Assembly (NCBI GenBank): GCA_015065205.1 | Contig: SVQS01000019.1 | Location: 1-19,067 of the forward strand | Length of the DNA: 19,067 nucleotides | Reading direction: 5' to 3' | Origin: Oscillospiraceae bacterium | GTDB lineage: Bacteria > Bacillota > Clostridia > Oscillospirales > CAG-272 | Part shown: positions 7,401 to 14,990 of the stretch, in pieces | Layout: each line of letters starts with the position of its first letter | Position numbering within the stretch: the stretch's first letter is position 1 | Notes under the pieces: generated by a model | The model's database searches: none | What the model was told of the DNA's origin: nothing | What the model saw: only the letters and a program-made list of their open reading frames with translations | Translations under genes and position numbers: made by a program

Positions 7401-7409
7401 TGTTATAAT
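7401..7409 (+). promoter_or_regulatory. Possible second promoter (extended -10)
   Basis: TGTTATAAT is a perfect extended -10 about 63 bp before the GH3 start. No good -35 is seen. The dyad TTTGTG (7366-7371) / CACAAA (7381-7386) lies just upstream and could bind a regulator. Confidence 0.4.
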
Positions 7410-7471
7410 GATAGCGGAGAAGTGTCAAAGATACTTCGAAACAAAAAGATGATCTAAACGGAGGTGCCGAT

Positions 7472-9895
7472 ATGAACGCACACGAACAAATAAAAAAGCT
7501 GACGCTTGAACAAAAAGCCGCGCTCTTGCAGGGTAAGACTGTTTGGACGACCTATGCCTTCGAGCACGCTGACATTCCCGAAATCTTTTTGTCGGACGGT
7601 CCTCACGGACTTCGCAAGCAAGCAGGTGCTGCCGACCATCTCGGTCTCAATGCATCTATTCCGGCTACTTGTTTTCCCACCGCTGCAGGTATGGCAAATT
7701 CTTGGAATCTCTCTCTTGCCGAGGAGCTTGGACACGCTCTTGGCGAGGAAGCCGCGGCAAATAACGTGCACGTCCTTCTCGGCCCCGGACTGAACATCAA
7801 GCGAAGTCCTCTTTGCGGCCGTAACTTTGAATATTTCTCCGAGGATCCCTATCTCGCCGGCAAAATGGCGGCGGCATACATCAAAGGAATTCAGGCAAAC
7901 GGAGTTGCTGCTTGCCCCAAGCACTTTGCTGTCAACTCACAGGAGCTTCGCCGTATGGCAATGGATTCGGTTCTTGATGAGCGCACGATGCGAGAAATCT
8001 ATCTTACTGCCTTTGAAATCGCCGTAAAAGAGGGAAAAGCAAAGACTGTTATGTCCTCTTACAATATGGTAAACGGCACATACGCTAACGAAAATAAGCA
8101 TCTGCTCTCCGATATTTTGCGTGACGAGTGGGGCTTTGACGGTTTTGTTGTCACCGACTGGGGAGCTGACAATAACCACACTGAGGGTGTGAGAGCGGGT
8201 TCCAACCTCGTTATGCCGGCTCCCGGAGCCGACTGCGCATTGGAGCTTATCCAATCCGTTAAGGATGGCAAGATTGATGAGAGTGTGCTTGATGAACGCC
8301 TTTGCGAGCTTCTTGAAGTTATCAATTCCACAACAAAGGCTGTTTCCCAAGCTCCCAAGAGCTTTGATGCCGAAGCGCACCACGCGCTTGCACAGAAATG
8401 CGCCGCCGAAAGCATTGTTTTGTTAGAAAACGACGGTATTCTTCCTCTTGCGGGCGACGCCAAGGTTGCCCTCATCGGTGACTTTGCAAGGATGCCGCGC
8501 TATCAAGGAGCAGGTTCCTCACAGGTCAACCCCACAAAACTCAATAATCTCTATGATTGTTTAATAGCGGCAGGTGTTGAATTTACCGCATACGCACAAG
8601 GCTTTGACCGTCGCGATCCCACACCCGACCCAAAGCTCATCGACCAAGCTGTCACGGTGGCAAAGAAGGCCGAGACCGTCCTGCTTTGCGTAGGATTAGA
8701 TGAAATCCTCGAATCCGAGGGCATGGACCGTGCACACATGGAATTGAGCAAATCTCAACAAGAACTCATCAAAGCGGTTTGCCAAGTGAATAAAAATGTG
8801 ATTCTTGTTCTTTCGGGTGGAGCTCCCTTTGTGATGCCCGAGGCGGGCAGCTACCGTGCCGCCATTCACGGATATCTTGGCGGTCAGGCGGGAGCGAGAG
8901 CTATGGCCGATGCCATTCTCGGCAACATCAATCCCTCGGGCAAACTGAACGAGAGCTGGCCTCTTTCTCTTGAGGATGTTTCCTCAACCCCCTATTTCCC
9001 GAGTCGAGAACGCACTGCTGAATATAGAGAGGGGCTTTATGTCGGCTACCGCTATTTTGAAAGCGCAGGCGTTCCCGTGCGCTATCCCTTTGGCCATGGA
9101 TTGAGCTATACCGAATTTGCATACAGTGATATCGAAGTTGCTCCCGAGGGTGTCAGCTTCACTGTCACCAATACAGGTGCGCGTGCGGGTGCCGAGATTG
9201 CACAGCTTTACGTTTATTGCAAAAACGGTAGCGTTTATCGCCCCAAAAAGGAGCTCAAAGGCTTCCAAAAGGTATTCCTTTCGGCAGGGGAGAGCAAGCG
9301 TGTAAACATTGCATTTGACGACAAGACCTTCCGCTATTTTGATACCGAAAGCAACGAGTGGGCGGTTGAGGATGCCGATTATGAGATCTGCATTGCAAGA
9401 AACGCATCCAACGTAGTACTCTCGGACACTCTTCACGTATTGGGTAGAAAAGCGGCCGAAAATGCACCCACGTGCTACAAAAACGCCGATATTAAGGCTG
9501 TATCCGATGCCGATTTCGAGGCTTTATTAGGTCATTCTATCCCCGATGGCAAGTGGAGCGGTGAAATTGCAGAGAACGATGCTCTGTGTCAACTTTACTA
9601 TGCAAAGGGCGCGTTTGCACGCTTCCTCTATCGTGTGCTGACCTCTATCAAGGAAAAAGCCGACGCAAAGGGCGAACCGAATTTGAATATTATGTTTATT
9701 TACAATATGCCCATTCGAGCAATCGCAAAGTTTTCCAACGGAATGGTATCCAAAAAGATGACCGAGGATATCCTCTTTATGATAAACGGTCATTTTTGGC
9801 GCGGACTTGGCAGGCTCATCGTTGATTTCTTCAAAAATCTTTCCAACCGGTCAAAATTCAACAAATCACTCAAAAAGGCAAACAACCAAGAATAA
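7472..9895 (+). CDS. Cytoplasmic GH3 beta-glycosidase (beta-glucosidase type)
   Basis: An 807-residue GH3 enzyme in canonical order with no signal peptide. The TIM barrel (about 1-290) has LSDGPHGLRK (Asp42), GRNFEYFSEDP, PKHFAVNSQE (Lys150-His151) and nucleophile candidate Asp229 in VVTDWG. The alpha/beta sandwich (about 305-545) carries the acid/base motif ESEGMDR (Glu416 candidate) and ends PFGHGLSYTEF. An FnIII-like domain covers about 560-650. A C-terminal extension (about 670-807) with a MPIRAIAKFSNGMVS stretch is a form I associate with clostridial GH3 proteins. It removes terminal sugars from short beta-glycosides inside the cell; glucose is the commonest substrate in the family but xylose or others are possible. 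The ribosome binding site is GGAGG at 7460-7464. It is the first gene of an operon with glf and a glycosyltransferase. Confidence 0.93.
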   Translation: MNAHEQIKKLTLEQKAALLQGKTVWTTYAFEHADIPEIFLSDGPHGLRKQAGAADHLGLNASIPATCFPTAAGMANSWNLSLAEELGHALGEEAAANNVHVLLGPGLNIKRSPLCGRNFEYFSEDPYLAGKMAAAYIKGIQANGVAACPKHFAVNSQELRRMAMDSVLDERTMREIYLTAFEIAVKEGKAKTVMSSYNMVNGTYANENKHLLSDILRDEWGFDGFVVTDWGADNNHTEGVRAGSNLVMPAPGADCALELIQSVKDGKIDESVLDERLCELLEVINSTTKAVSQAPKSFDAEAHHALAQKCAAESIVLLENDGILPLAGDAKVALIGDFARMPRYQGAGSSQVNPTKLNNLYDCLIAAGVEFTAYAQGFDRRDPTPDPKLIDQAVTVAKKAETVLLCVGLDEILESEGMDRAHMELSKSQQELIKAVCQVNKNVILVLSGGAPFVMPEAGSYRAAIHGYLGGQAGARAMADAILGNINPSGKLNESWPLSLEDVSSTPYFPSRERTAEYREGLYVGYRYFESAGVPVRYPFGHGLSYTEFAYSDIEVAPEGVSFTVTNTGARAGAEIAQLYVYCKNGSVYRPKKELKGFQKVFLSAGESKRVNIAFDDKTFRYFDTESNEWAVEDADYEICIARNASNVVLSDTLHVLGRKAAENAPTCYKNADIKAVSDADFEALLGHSIPDGKWSGEIAENDALCQLYYAKGAFARFLYRVLTSIKEKADAKGEPNLNIMFIYNMPIRAIAKFSNGMVSKKMTEDILFMINGHFWRGLGRLIVDFFKNLSNRSKFNKSLKKANNQE

Positions 9896-9918
9896 TTCGA
9901 ACGGATTGAAACGAAATT

Positions 9919-11019
9919 ATGAAATACGATTATCTTATTGTCGGCGCGGGGCTGTTTGGTGCAACCTTTGCGCAAAAGGCAACAGAAGCCGGCCGACGTG
10001 TGCTTGTTATCGACAAACGCCCCCACGTAGGCGGAAATATTTATACCGAGGATATTGAGGGAATTCAGGTGCATAAATACGGCGCACACATCTTTCACAC
10101 CAACGACCGACGTGTGTGGGAATATGTGAACCGCTTTGCCGAGTTCAACCGCTACACCAACTCACCTATGGCAAACTATCGCGGCGAGCTTTACTCGTTG
10201 CCATTCAATATGCTCACCTTTAACAAGATGTGGGGCGTGGTAACGCCCGACGAGGCAAAAGCAAAAATCGAAAAGCAACGTTGCGAAAGTGTCATTGGCG
10301 AGCCTCAAAATCTCGAGGAACAAGCTATCAGTCTTGTTGGCAGAGACATTTACGAAAAGCTTGTCAAGGGATACACACAAAAGCAATGGGGCAGACCCTG
10401 CCGGGAGCTCCCTGCGTTCATCATCAAGCGTCTCCCTGTCAGATTTACATACGACAACAACTATTTTAACGCGCTCTATCAGGGCATTCCCATCGACGGC
10501 TACACCTCTATGGTAGAGAAAATGTTGGATGGTATCGAGGTTCGCCTTGGCGTCGATTTTCTCGAAAATCGCAACACGTATTGCAAAATCGCGCCCAAAA
10601 TCGTTTATACGGGTGCAATTGACGCCTATTTTGACTACTGCTACGGTGCCTTGAATTATCGAAGCATCCGCTTTGACGTCGAGGTGCTTGATACCGACAA
10701 TTATCAGGGCAACGCGGTTATCAACTATACCGATGCCGAAACGCCATACACGCGCATTATCGAGCACAAGCATTTTGTGTTTGGCACGCAACCCAAAACT
10801 GTCATCTCCCGTGAGTTCAGTCAGGAGTGGACTCCCGAAATGGAACCCTATTATCCCATCAACGACCAAACCAATAATGCGCTCTGTGAAAAATACAGGG
10901 CCCTGGCCCAAAAAGAAGAAAACGTTATATTTGGCGGACGTCTTGGGCAGTATCGCTATTACGATATGGACGCGGTGATTTTATCCGCACTGGAAGCCGC
11001 AGAAAGAGAGTTTGTATGA
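9919..11019 (+). CDS. glf: UDP-galactopyranose mutase
   Basis: A 366-residue flavoenzyme of normal family length that interconverts UDP-galactopyranose and UDP-galactofuranose. It starts with the FAD-binding Rossmann motif VGAGLFGA (residues 8-15), followed by LVIDKRPHVGGN and KYGAHIFHT, a pattern characteristic of Glf, with the substrate-loop region around NMLTFNKMWG. The enzyme is cytoplasmic and supplies UDP-Galf for cell-surface glycans. It starts 23 bp after the GH3 stop with only a weak ribosome binding site (GGA at 9902-9904), so translation may depend on coupling. Its stop overlaps the next start (ATGA). The pairing with a glycosyltransferase indicates a galactofuranose-containing product, by inference. 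Confidence 0.96.
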   Translation: MKYDYLIVGAGLFGATFAQKATEAGRRVLVIDKRPHVGGNIYTEDIEGIQVHKYGAHIFHTNDRRVWEYVNRFAEFNRYTNSPMANYRGELYSLPFNMLTFNKMWGVVTPDEAKAKIEKQRCESVIGEPQNLEEQAISLVGRDIYEKLVKGYTQKQWGRPCRELPAFIIKRLPVRFTYDNNYFNALYQGIPIDGYTSMVEKMLDGIEVRLGVDFLENRNTYCKIAPKIVYTGAIDAYFDYCYGALNYRSIRFDVEVLDTDNYQGNAVINYTDAETPYTRIIEHKHFVFGTQPKTVISREFSQEWTPEMEPYYPINDQTNNALCEKYRALAQKEENVIFGGRLGQYRYYDMDAVILSALEAAEREFV

Positions 11020-12035
11020 GTCAACAAAAATTATTAACGATTACCGTGCCGTGCTACAACTCGCAGGACTATATGAGAGGATGTATCGAGAGTCTCCTCG
11101 TTGGTGGTGAGCGCGTGGAAATCATCATTATTGATGACGGCTCTACCGACGCCACGGGTGCAATAGCCGACGAGTATGCCAGTGCACACCCCACCGTAGT
11201 CAAGGTCATCCATCAGGAAAACGGTGGACACGGCGAGGGCATCAATCAGGGCACAAAACACGCAACGGGTATCTATTTTAAGGTGGTTGACAGCGACGAT
11301 AAGATGAGTGAGGATTTTCCTGCATTCCTTGATGCTCTCGAAAAGTGTGAGCGTGAGGGCGGTGTCGATTTGGTGGTAAGCAACTATTATTACGTTCATA
11401 CCGACGGTATAGGTGATCGCTCCATCGACTATTCCAGCGTTCTTCCCAAAAATCGCATTTTTGAATGGAAGGACACAAAACGCTTCCGTTTGCACCAAAT
11501 GCTCACCATTCATTCCAGCACATTCCGTACGGCTCTTGTCAAGGAGTGGGACGAGCCTCTGCCGCGCAAGGTGTTCTACGAGGATAATCTTATGATCTGC
11601 AAAACGCTGCCACGTGTTCAAAAAATGTATTATTTTCCCCATAATCTCTATCGTTATTGGATCGGCAGACCCGATCAATCGGTGCAAGAGGCGGCTATCA
11701 TCAAACGCTACACGCATCAGCTTTTGGTCAGCGAAAAGAGCTTTGCCGCTTGCGATCTTGACAATATCACCGAACCTATGCTCAAAAAGTATCTGCGCCA
11801 CGAGCTGTTTATGCTCTTTGGCATTTCCGTTATGTTCGCACGCCTGAACAAGAGCGATGAGGCAGATGCCAAGCTTGAAGAGATGTGGGATAATTGCAAA
11901 AAGCACAACTACAAGTGGGGCAGACATTACCGCCATCGCACCCCTCTCGCTATTATCTGTATGGGTGGAAAATTCGGTCGCGCAGTTGCCATTTTCTTCT
12001 ACCGTATGGCAAATAAAATCGTTAGATTTAACTGA
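11016..12035 (+). CDS. Family 2 glycosyltransferase, possible Galf transferase
   Basis: A 339-residue GT-A fold enzyme. It has the GT2 opening TVPCYNSQ (about 9-16), IIIIDDGSTD (about 36-45) and the metal/nucleotide-binding acidic motif D92-S-D-D in FKVVDSDD. The C-terminal third lacks a clear membrane segment, though FGRAVAIFFYRMANKI near the end may touch the membrane. GT2 enzymes transfer sugars from UDP donors to glycans or lipid carriers at the inner membrane face. The 4-bp overlap with glf suggests translational coupling and use of UDP-Galf, but the donor is not readable from sequence. A terminator follows 11 bp later, closing the operon. Confidence 0.9.
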   Translation: MSQQKLLTITVPCYNSQDYMRGCIESLLVGGERVEIIIIDDGSTDATGAIADEYASAHPTVVKVIHQENGGHGEGINQGTKHATGIYFKVVDSDDKMSEDFPAFLDALEKCEREGGVDLVVSNYYYVHTDGIGDRSIDYSSVLPKNRIFEWKDTKRFRLHQMLTIHSSTFRTALVKEWDEPLPRKVFYEDNLMICKTLPRVQKMYYFPHNLYRYWIGRPDQSVQEAAIIKRYTHQLLVSEKSFAACDLDNITEPMLKKYLRHELFMLFGISVMFARLNKSDEADAKLEEMWDNCKKHNYKWGRHYRHRTPLAIICMGGKFGRAVAIFFYRMANKIVRFN

Positions 12036-12046
12036 TTTTGGGTAAC

Positions 12047-12096
12047 AAAAAGGAACACCAAAACACGCAAAAAGCGCGTGAGGTGTTCCTTTTTTT
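12047..12096 (+). terminator. Strong terminator after the glycosyltransferase
   Basis: AAAAAGGAACACC (12047-12059) pairs with GGTGTTCCTTTTT (12082-12094). An inner CACGC/GCGTG pair lies in the loop, and the T run extends to 12096. The A run on the left means it could work in both directions. Confidence 0.93.
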
Positions 12097-12335
12097 GCCG
12101 TTTTTAAACATACGTAGTGCAAAAACGTGAGAATTGCAGGTTTTTTGAGAGAGAAGAGCATAACATTTTTGAACTTATTCGACGCAAAAGCCATAGAATC
12201 GAGCTAAACGTTTCCAAACTATTTCTAAAATGTGAACAAGTTATTTTTTTAACATTTAAATGTGTACAATTTGTAGACAAAAGGAAAAAAAACGAATATT
12301 TTTTTGTATTTTAGACGGGTTGGAAAACAAAACCA
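12097..12335. other. AT-rich intergenic stretch, no gene seen
   Basis: AT-rich sequence with many short A and T runs between the terminator and the ABC operon promoter. A 65-codon plus-strand frame (12117-12314) has a GTG start, no ribosome binding site and low-complexity content, so it is not called. No clear repeat or RNA was recognised. Confidence 0.6.
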
Positions 12336-12364
12336 TTGACAACATCTTATTTATATGTTATAAT
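12336..12364 (+). promoter_or_regulatory. Consensus promoter of the ABC/surface-protein operon
   Basis: TTGACA (12336-12341), 17 bases, TATAAT (12359-12364), plus an extended -10 TG at 12356-12357. It is a full consensus sigma-A promoter; the transcript should start near 12371, leaving a leader of about 150 nt. Confidence 0.93.
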
Positions 12365-12370
12365 GTATTG

Positions 12371-12520
12371 CTGAAACAATGCCTGCGATTTTCTACCTAA
12401 TTTATATTATATAGGCGAAAGCAAATCGTCGGTAGCACATTTCTAACTTGTATAACATTAAGAAGGGAAACCCCGAAGACGGTATAGGCCGCAAGGGAAA
12501 CGCCCTTTAGGAGGACAAAT
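12371..12520 (+). promoter_or_regulatory. Structured 5' leader of the ABC operon, class unknown
   Basis: The upstream part can pair GCGATTT (12385-12391) with AAATCGT (12423-12429), and CTACC (12393-12397) with GGTAG (12431-12435). The order of the arms is that of an H-type pseudoknot. GC-GAAA-GC (12415-12422) could form a GNRA-capped mini-hairpin. The downstream part has AAGGGAAAC twice (12463-12471, 12493-12501), GGG-AAA-CCC, CCG-AAGA-CGG (12473-12482) and AAGGG/CCCTT (12493-12507) ending one base before the AGGAGG ribosome binding site. I could not match it to a known riboswitch. Confidence 0.4.
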
Positions 12521-13252
12521 ATGTTACTTGAAGTCAACAACCTTTACAAGAAGTACCACAAGAGAGCGAACTATGCGATTGAAGATATCAACATCGTTGG
12601 TCGCCCCGGTGAAATTGTCGGCGTGCTCGGTCACAACGGCGCGGGCAAATCGACCACCATCAAATGCATCACCGGTATGCATCCCTATGAGCAGGGTACT
12701 ATTTCCATCGCGGGTCACGATATGATGACCGATGCCATCGCGGCAAAGCAGAACTTCGGTTATGTAAGCGATGAGTACACGCTTTTTGAAAAAATGACCG
12801 GTTATGAGTTTGTCAACTTTATGGCAGACATCTATCAGGTTAAGTCATCCGACAGAAAGGCGAGAATCCAAAAATTCCAGGAGATGCTTGCTTTGGGTGA
12901 TTCTATTTACAAGCCGATCTCTTCCTACTCTCACGGTATGAAGCAGAAGGTTTCGTTTATGGGTGCACTCATTCACAACCCCAAGGTATTTATTTTGGAC
13001 GAGCCTATGGTAGGACTTGACCCTCACACCGCAAATCAAGTCAGACGCTTCTTCTATGAGCATAGCAGAAGTGGCAATCTCGTTATTTTCTCTTCTCATA
13101 ACCTTGATACCGTTGAAAAGGTTTGTGACAGAGTTTACATCATCGACCAGGGCAAAATCCTGCAAGAAATCGATATGGCCGCATTCAAGAGAACCGGTTG
13201 CAGCCTTGAAAATTACTTCTTGTTGATTACGCAAAGGGTGGCAAAGGTATGA
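12521..13252 (+). CDS. ABC transporter ATP-binding protein
   Basis: A 243-residue ABC ATPase with all catalytic motifs: Walker A GHNGAGKST (37-45), a Q-loop region near NFGYVSDE, signature YSHGMKQK (136-143, a SHGM variant of LSGGQ), Walker B VFILDEP with Asp160-Glu161, and switch His193 in SSHNLD. The short length and MxxxxQK signature type are usual for ABC-2 exporters with a separate permease. The ribosome binding site AGGAGG is at 12509-12514. Its stop overlaps the permease start by ATGA, so the two are coupled and form one transporter at the membrane. The substrate is unknown; co-transcription with large exported proteins suggests an envelope role. Confidence 0.95.
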   Translation: MLLEVNNLYKKYHKRANYAIEDINIVGRPGEIVGVLGHNGAGKSTTIKCITGMHPYEQGTISIAGHDMMTDAIAAKQNFGYVSDEYTLFEKMTGYEFVNFMADIYQVKSSDRKARIQKFQEMLALGDSIYKPISSYSHGMKQKVSFMGALIHNPKVFILDEPMVGLDPHTANQVRRFFYEHSRSGNLVIFSSHNLDTVEKVCDRVYIIDQGKILQEIDMAAFKRTGCSLENYFLLITQRVAKV

Positions 13253-14940
13253 GAAACTTCCGAACACTATTCAAATATGAGCGCCGAATGCTCTTTCCGG
13301 GTTCGCACGGCAAGCGGTTCGACCTTCTCGGCGCACTTACATCACTTATTTTTACGCTTGCGATCGCCGGCATTTTTGGCTTGCTGATTTATTATATTGC
13401 CGACGGTTATCTTGAGGTCAAGGTTGATAGAGTGCTTGACCCTATGACAAGAGCACACGAGCTCCTCAATGCGGTTTACACCATTATTGTTGTGGCACTC
13501 GGCATTATGTGTCTTGAAAAAATGCGCAGTACGCTAACAAGAACTTCAGACACACCTATTTTCTTGCGCTTGCCCGTTAAAAACGGCACCATCTTCCGTG
13601 CAAAGTTCACAGCGCTCCTGCTTTGGACATACGTAGCGGCATTTTTGCTGATTATTCCTGTCAACCTCATCTTCTACTTTGTTCTTGGCGTTGGCGGTGA
13701 TTTCCTGCTTCGCACCTTGCTGGTGTATCTGTTGCTCCCGATGGTTTCTTTCTTGATGGCGACCATTTTGATTTTACCTTACATGGTAATCATCAAGTTC
13801 CTGAGCACGAGATACTTCCTTTCTTTTGTTGCGTTGTCGGTTTTGGTTGTGGGTGCATTTTTCGTTTACTCCGAAATTCTCGGCGTTTTGCGTCAGTTGT
13901 TTGAAAACACTTCTATCCAATTCTTGTTCAGCAACGAATTTGTGGATTTCTTGATCAAGGCTAAGTTGTACACATATCCCGCAAATTCTCTCGCATCCGT
14001 TCAAATGGGCATTGATATGCAAAGGTCTTTGATCATCACCGTCTCAATTGCTGTGGTAGCTCTTTTGGCTACGTTCTTCATTACCGGTGGACTTTATCGC
14101 CTTGTCCTTTACAGAAACCGTGATGGCAGAAAGAGCCGCAAAAAGCGCAGCTTTGGCTTCCAACGCAAAGTGACTGCCAGTCTGCTCAGAAAGGAATTCA
14201 TTACGGTTTACCGCGAACCTAAGTATTTGTTCTCTTACTTTACCATTGCGTTTGCAATGCCGTTTATGATCTATTGTAGCTATACGCTGTTTGAAACCTT
14301 GGTCCTTAATGCACTCGGTCTCAAGCTCGAGTTTGCATTGTCGCTTATCGTTGTTCTCGTGTTCTCCATTTTGACGAACACCTTCTGTGCAACGAACATC
14401 ACAAGAGACGGCAAATCTGCCCTGAAGGCAAAATCCTTCCCGATCAAGGCGTCTAAGCTTCTATTCTCCAAGGTGCTTTTCTGTAGCATTATCAGTTCGC
14501 TTTCGGTTATTGCGAGCGTGTTGTTGCTCTATTTCAGCTCCGCTATTTTCCCGGATTCCACCATTGCAATACAACCGGTCGATGCAGTTATTGTTTGCGC
14601 CATCGGTCTTGTGTTCTCCTTCTCGCAAATTCTCATTGCAACCAGAACCGACCTCAACTGTGCAGTTGTTGACGCTTCCCCCGAGGAGGTTGCAAGGGCC
14701 AGCGACAGAACTATTGCAAAGGTTGTTTCTGTTGGATTGGTTTTGGCGGTTGTCATTGGTCTTTTGACCTTCTTCATATCGGTATTTTCGGGTGTGAATC
14801 CCGATTTTATCGGTGGAATTGTTATAGAGGAAATGTACGCTTATATTTTCCCCGCAGTTATTGCGCTGCTTTATTTTGCCTTGGCAAATGTTTACTACTA
14901 CGTAGGAATTGAAAAAGCGTTTGCAAAACTTACAAAATAA
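13249..14940 (+). CDS. ABC-2-type permease with two homologous-looking halves
   Basis: A 563-residue polytopic membrane protein, about twelve hydrophobic segments by eye, six per half. A very basic cytoplasmic linker (about 287-313, with RNRDGRKSRKKRS) separates the halves. Each half has a similar motif, RLPVKNGTIFRAK (about 107-119) and SFPIKASKLLFSK (396-408), at an offset of 289 residues, which suggests internal duplication. It starts within the stop of the ABC ATPase gene and should be its membrane partner, acting as a full transporter in one chain. No substrate-binding protein is nearby, which favours export. The exact family was not identified; the assignment rests on topology and position. 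Confidence 0.8.
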   Translation: MRNFRTLFKYERRMLFPGSHGKRFDLLGALTSLIFTLAIAGIFGLLIYYIADGYLEVKVDRVLDPMTRAHELLNAVYTIIVVALGIMCLEKMRSTLTRTSDTPIFLRLPVKNGTIFRAKFTALLLWTYVAAFLLIIPVNLIFYFVLGVGGDFLLRTLLVYLLLPMVSFLMATILILPYMVIIKFLSTRYFLSFVALSVLVVGAFFVYSEILGVLRQLFENTSIQFLFSNEFVDFLIKAKLYTYPANSLASVQMGIDMQRSLIITVSIAVVALLATFFITGGLYRLVLYRNRDGRKSRKKRSFGFQRKVTASLLRKEFITVYREPKYLFSYFTIAFAMPFMIYCSYTLFETLVLNALGLKLEFALSLIVVLVFSILTNTFCATNITRDGKSALKAKSFPIKASKLLFSKVLFCSIISSLSVIASVLLLYFSSAIFPDSTIAIQPVDAVIVCAIGLVFSFSQILIATRTDLNCAVVDASPEEVARASDRTIAKVVSVGLVLAVVIGLLTFFISVFSGVNPDFIGGIVIEEMYAYIFPAVIALLYFALANVYYYVGIEKAFAKLTK

Positions 14941-14990
14941 CAGTCGCACTCAAATAAGGAAATGCATTAAATTTTAAGGAGGACCCTTAA

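Noticed and set aside
11034..12194. 386-codon minus-strand frame opposite the glycosyltransferase
   Set aside because: Crosses the strong terminator and lies opposite a clear GT2 enzyme whose motifs are intact.
12117..12314. 65-codon plus-strand frame before the ABC operon
   Set aside because: GTG start without a ribosome binding site, low-complexity AT-rich content, ends just before the consensus promoter.
12371..12520. Known riboswitch (c-di-GMP, fluoride, THF and others)
   Set aside because: I compared remembered consensus features and none fits well; leaving the class open is safer than naming one.
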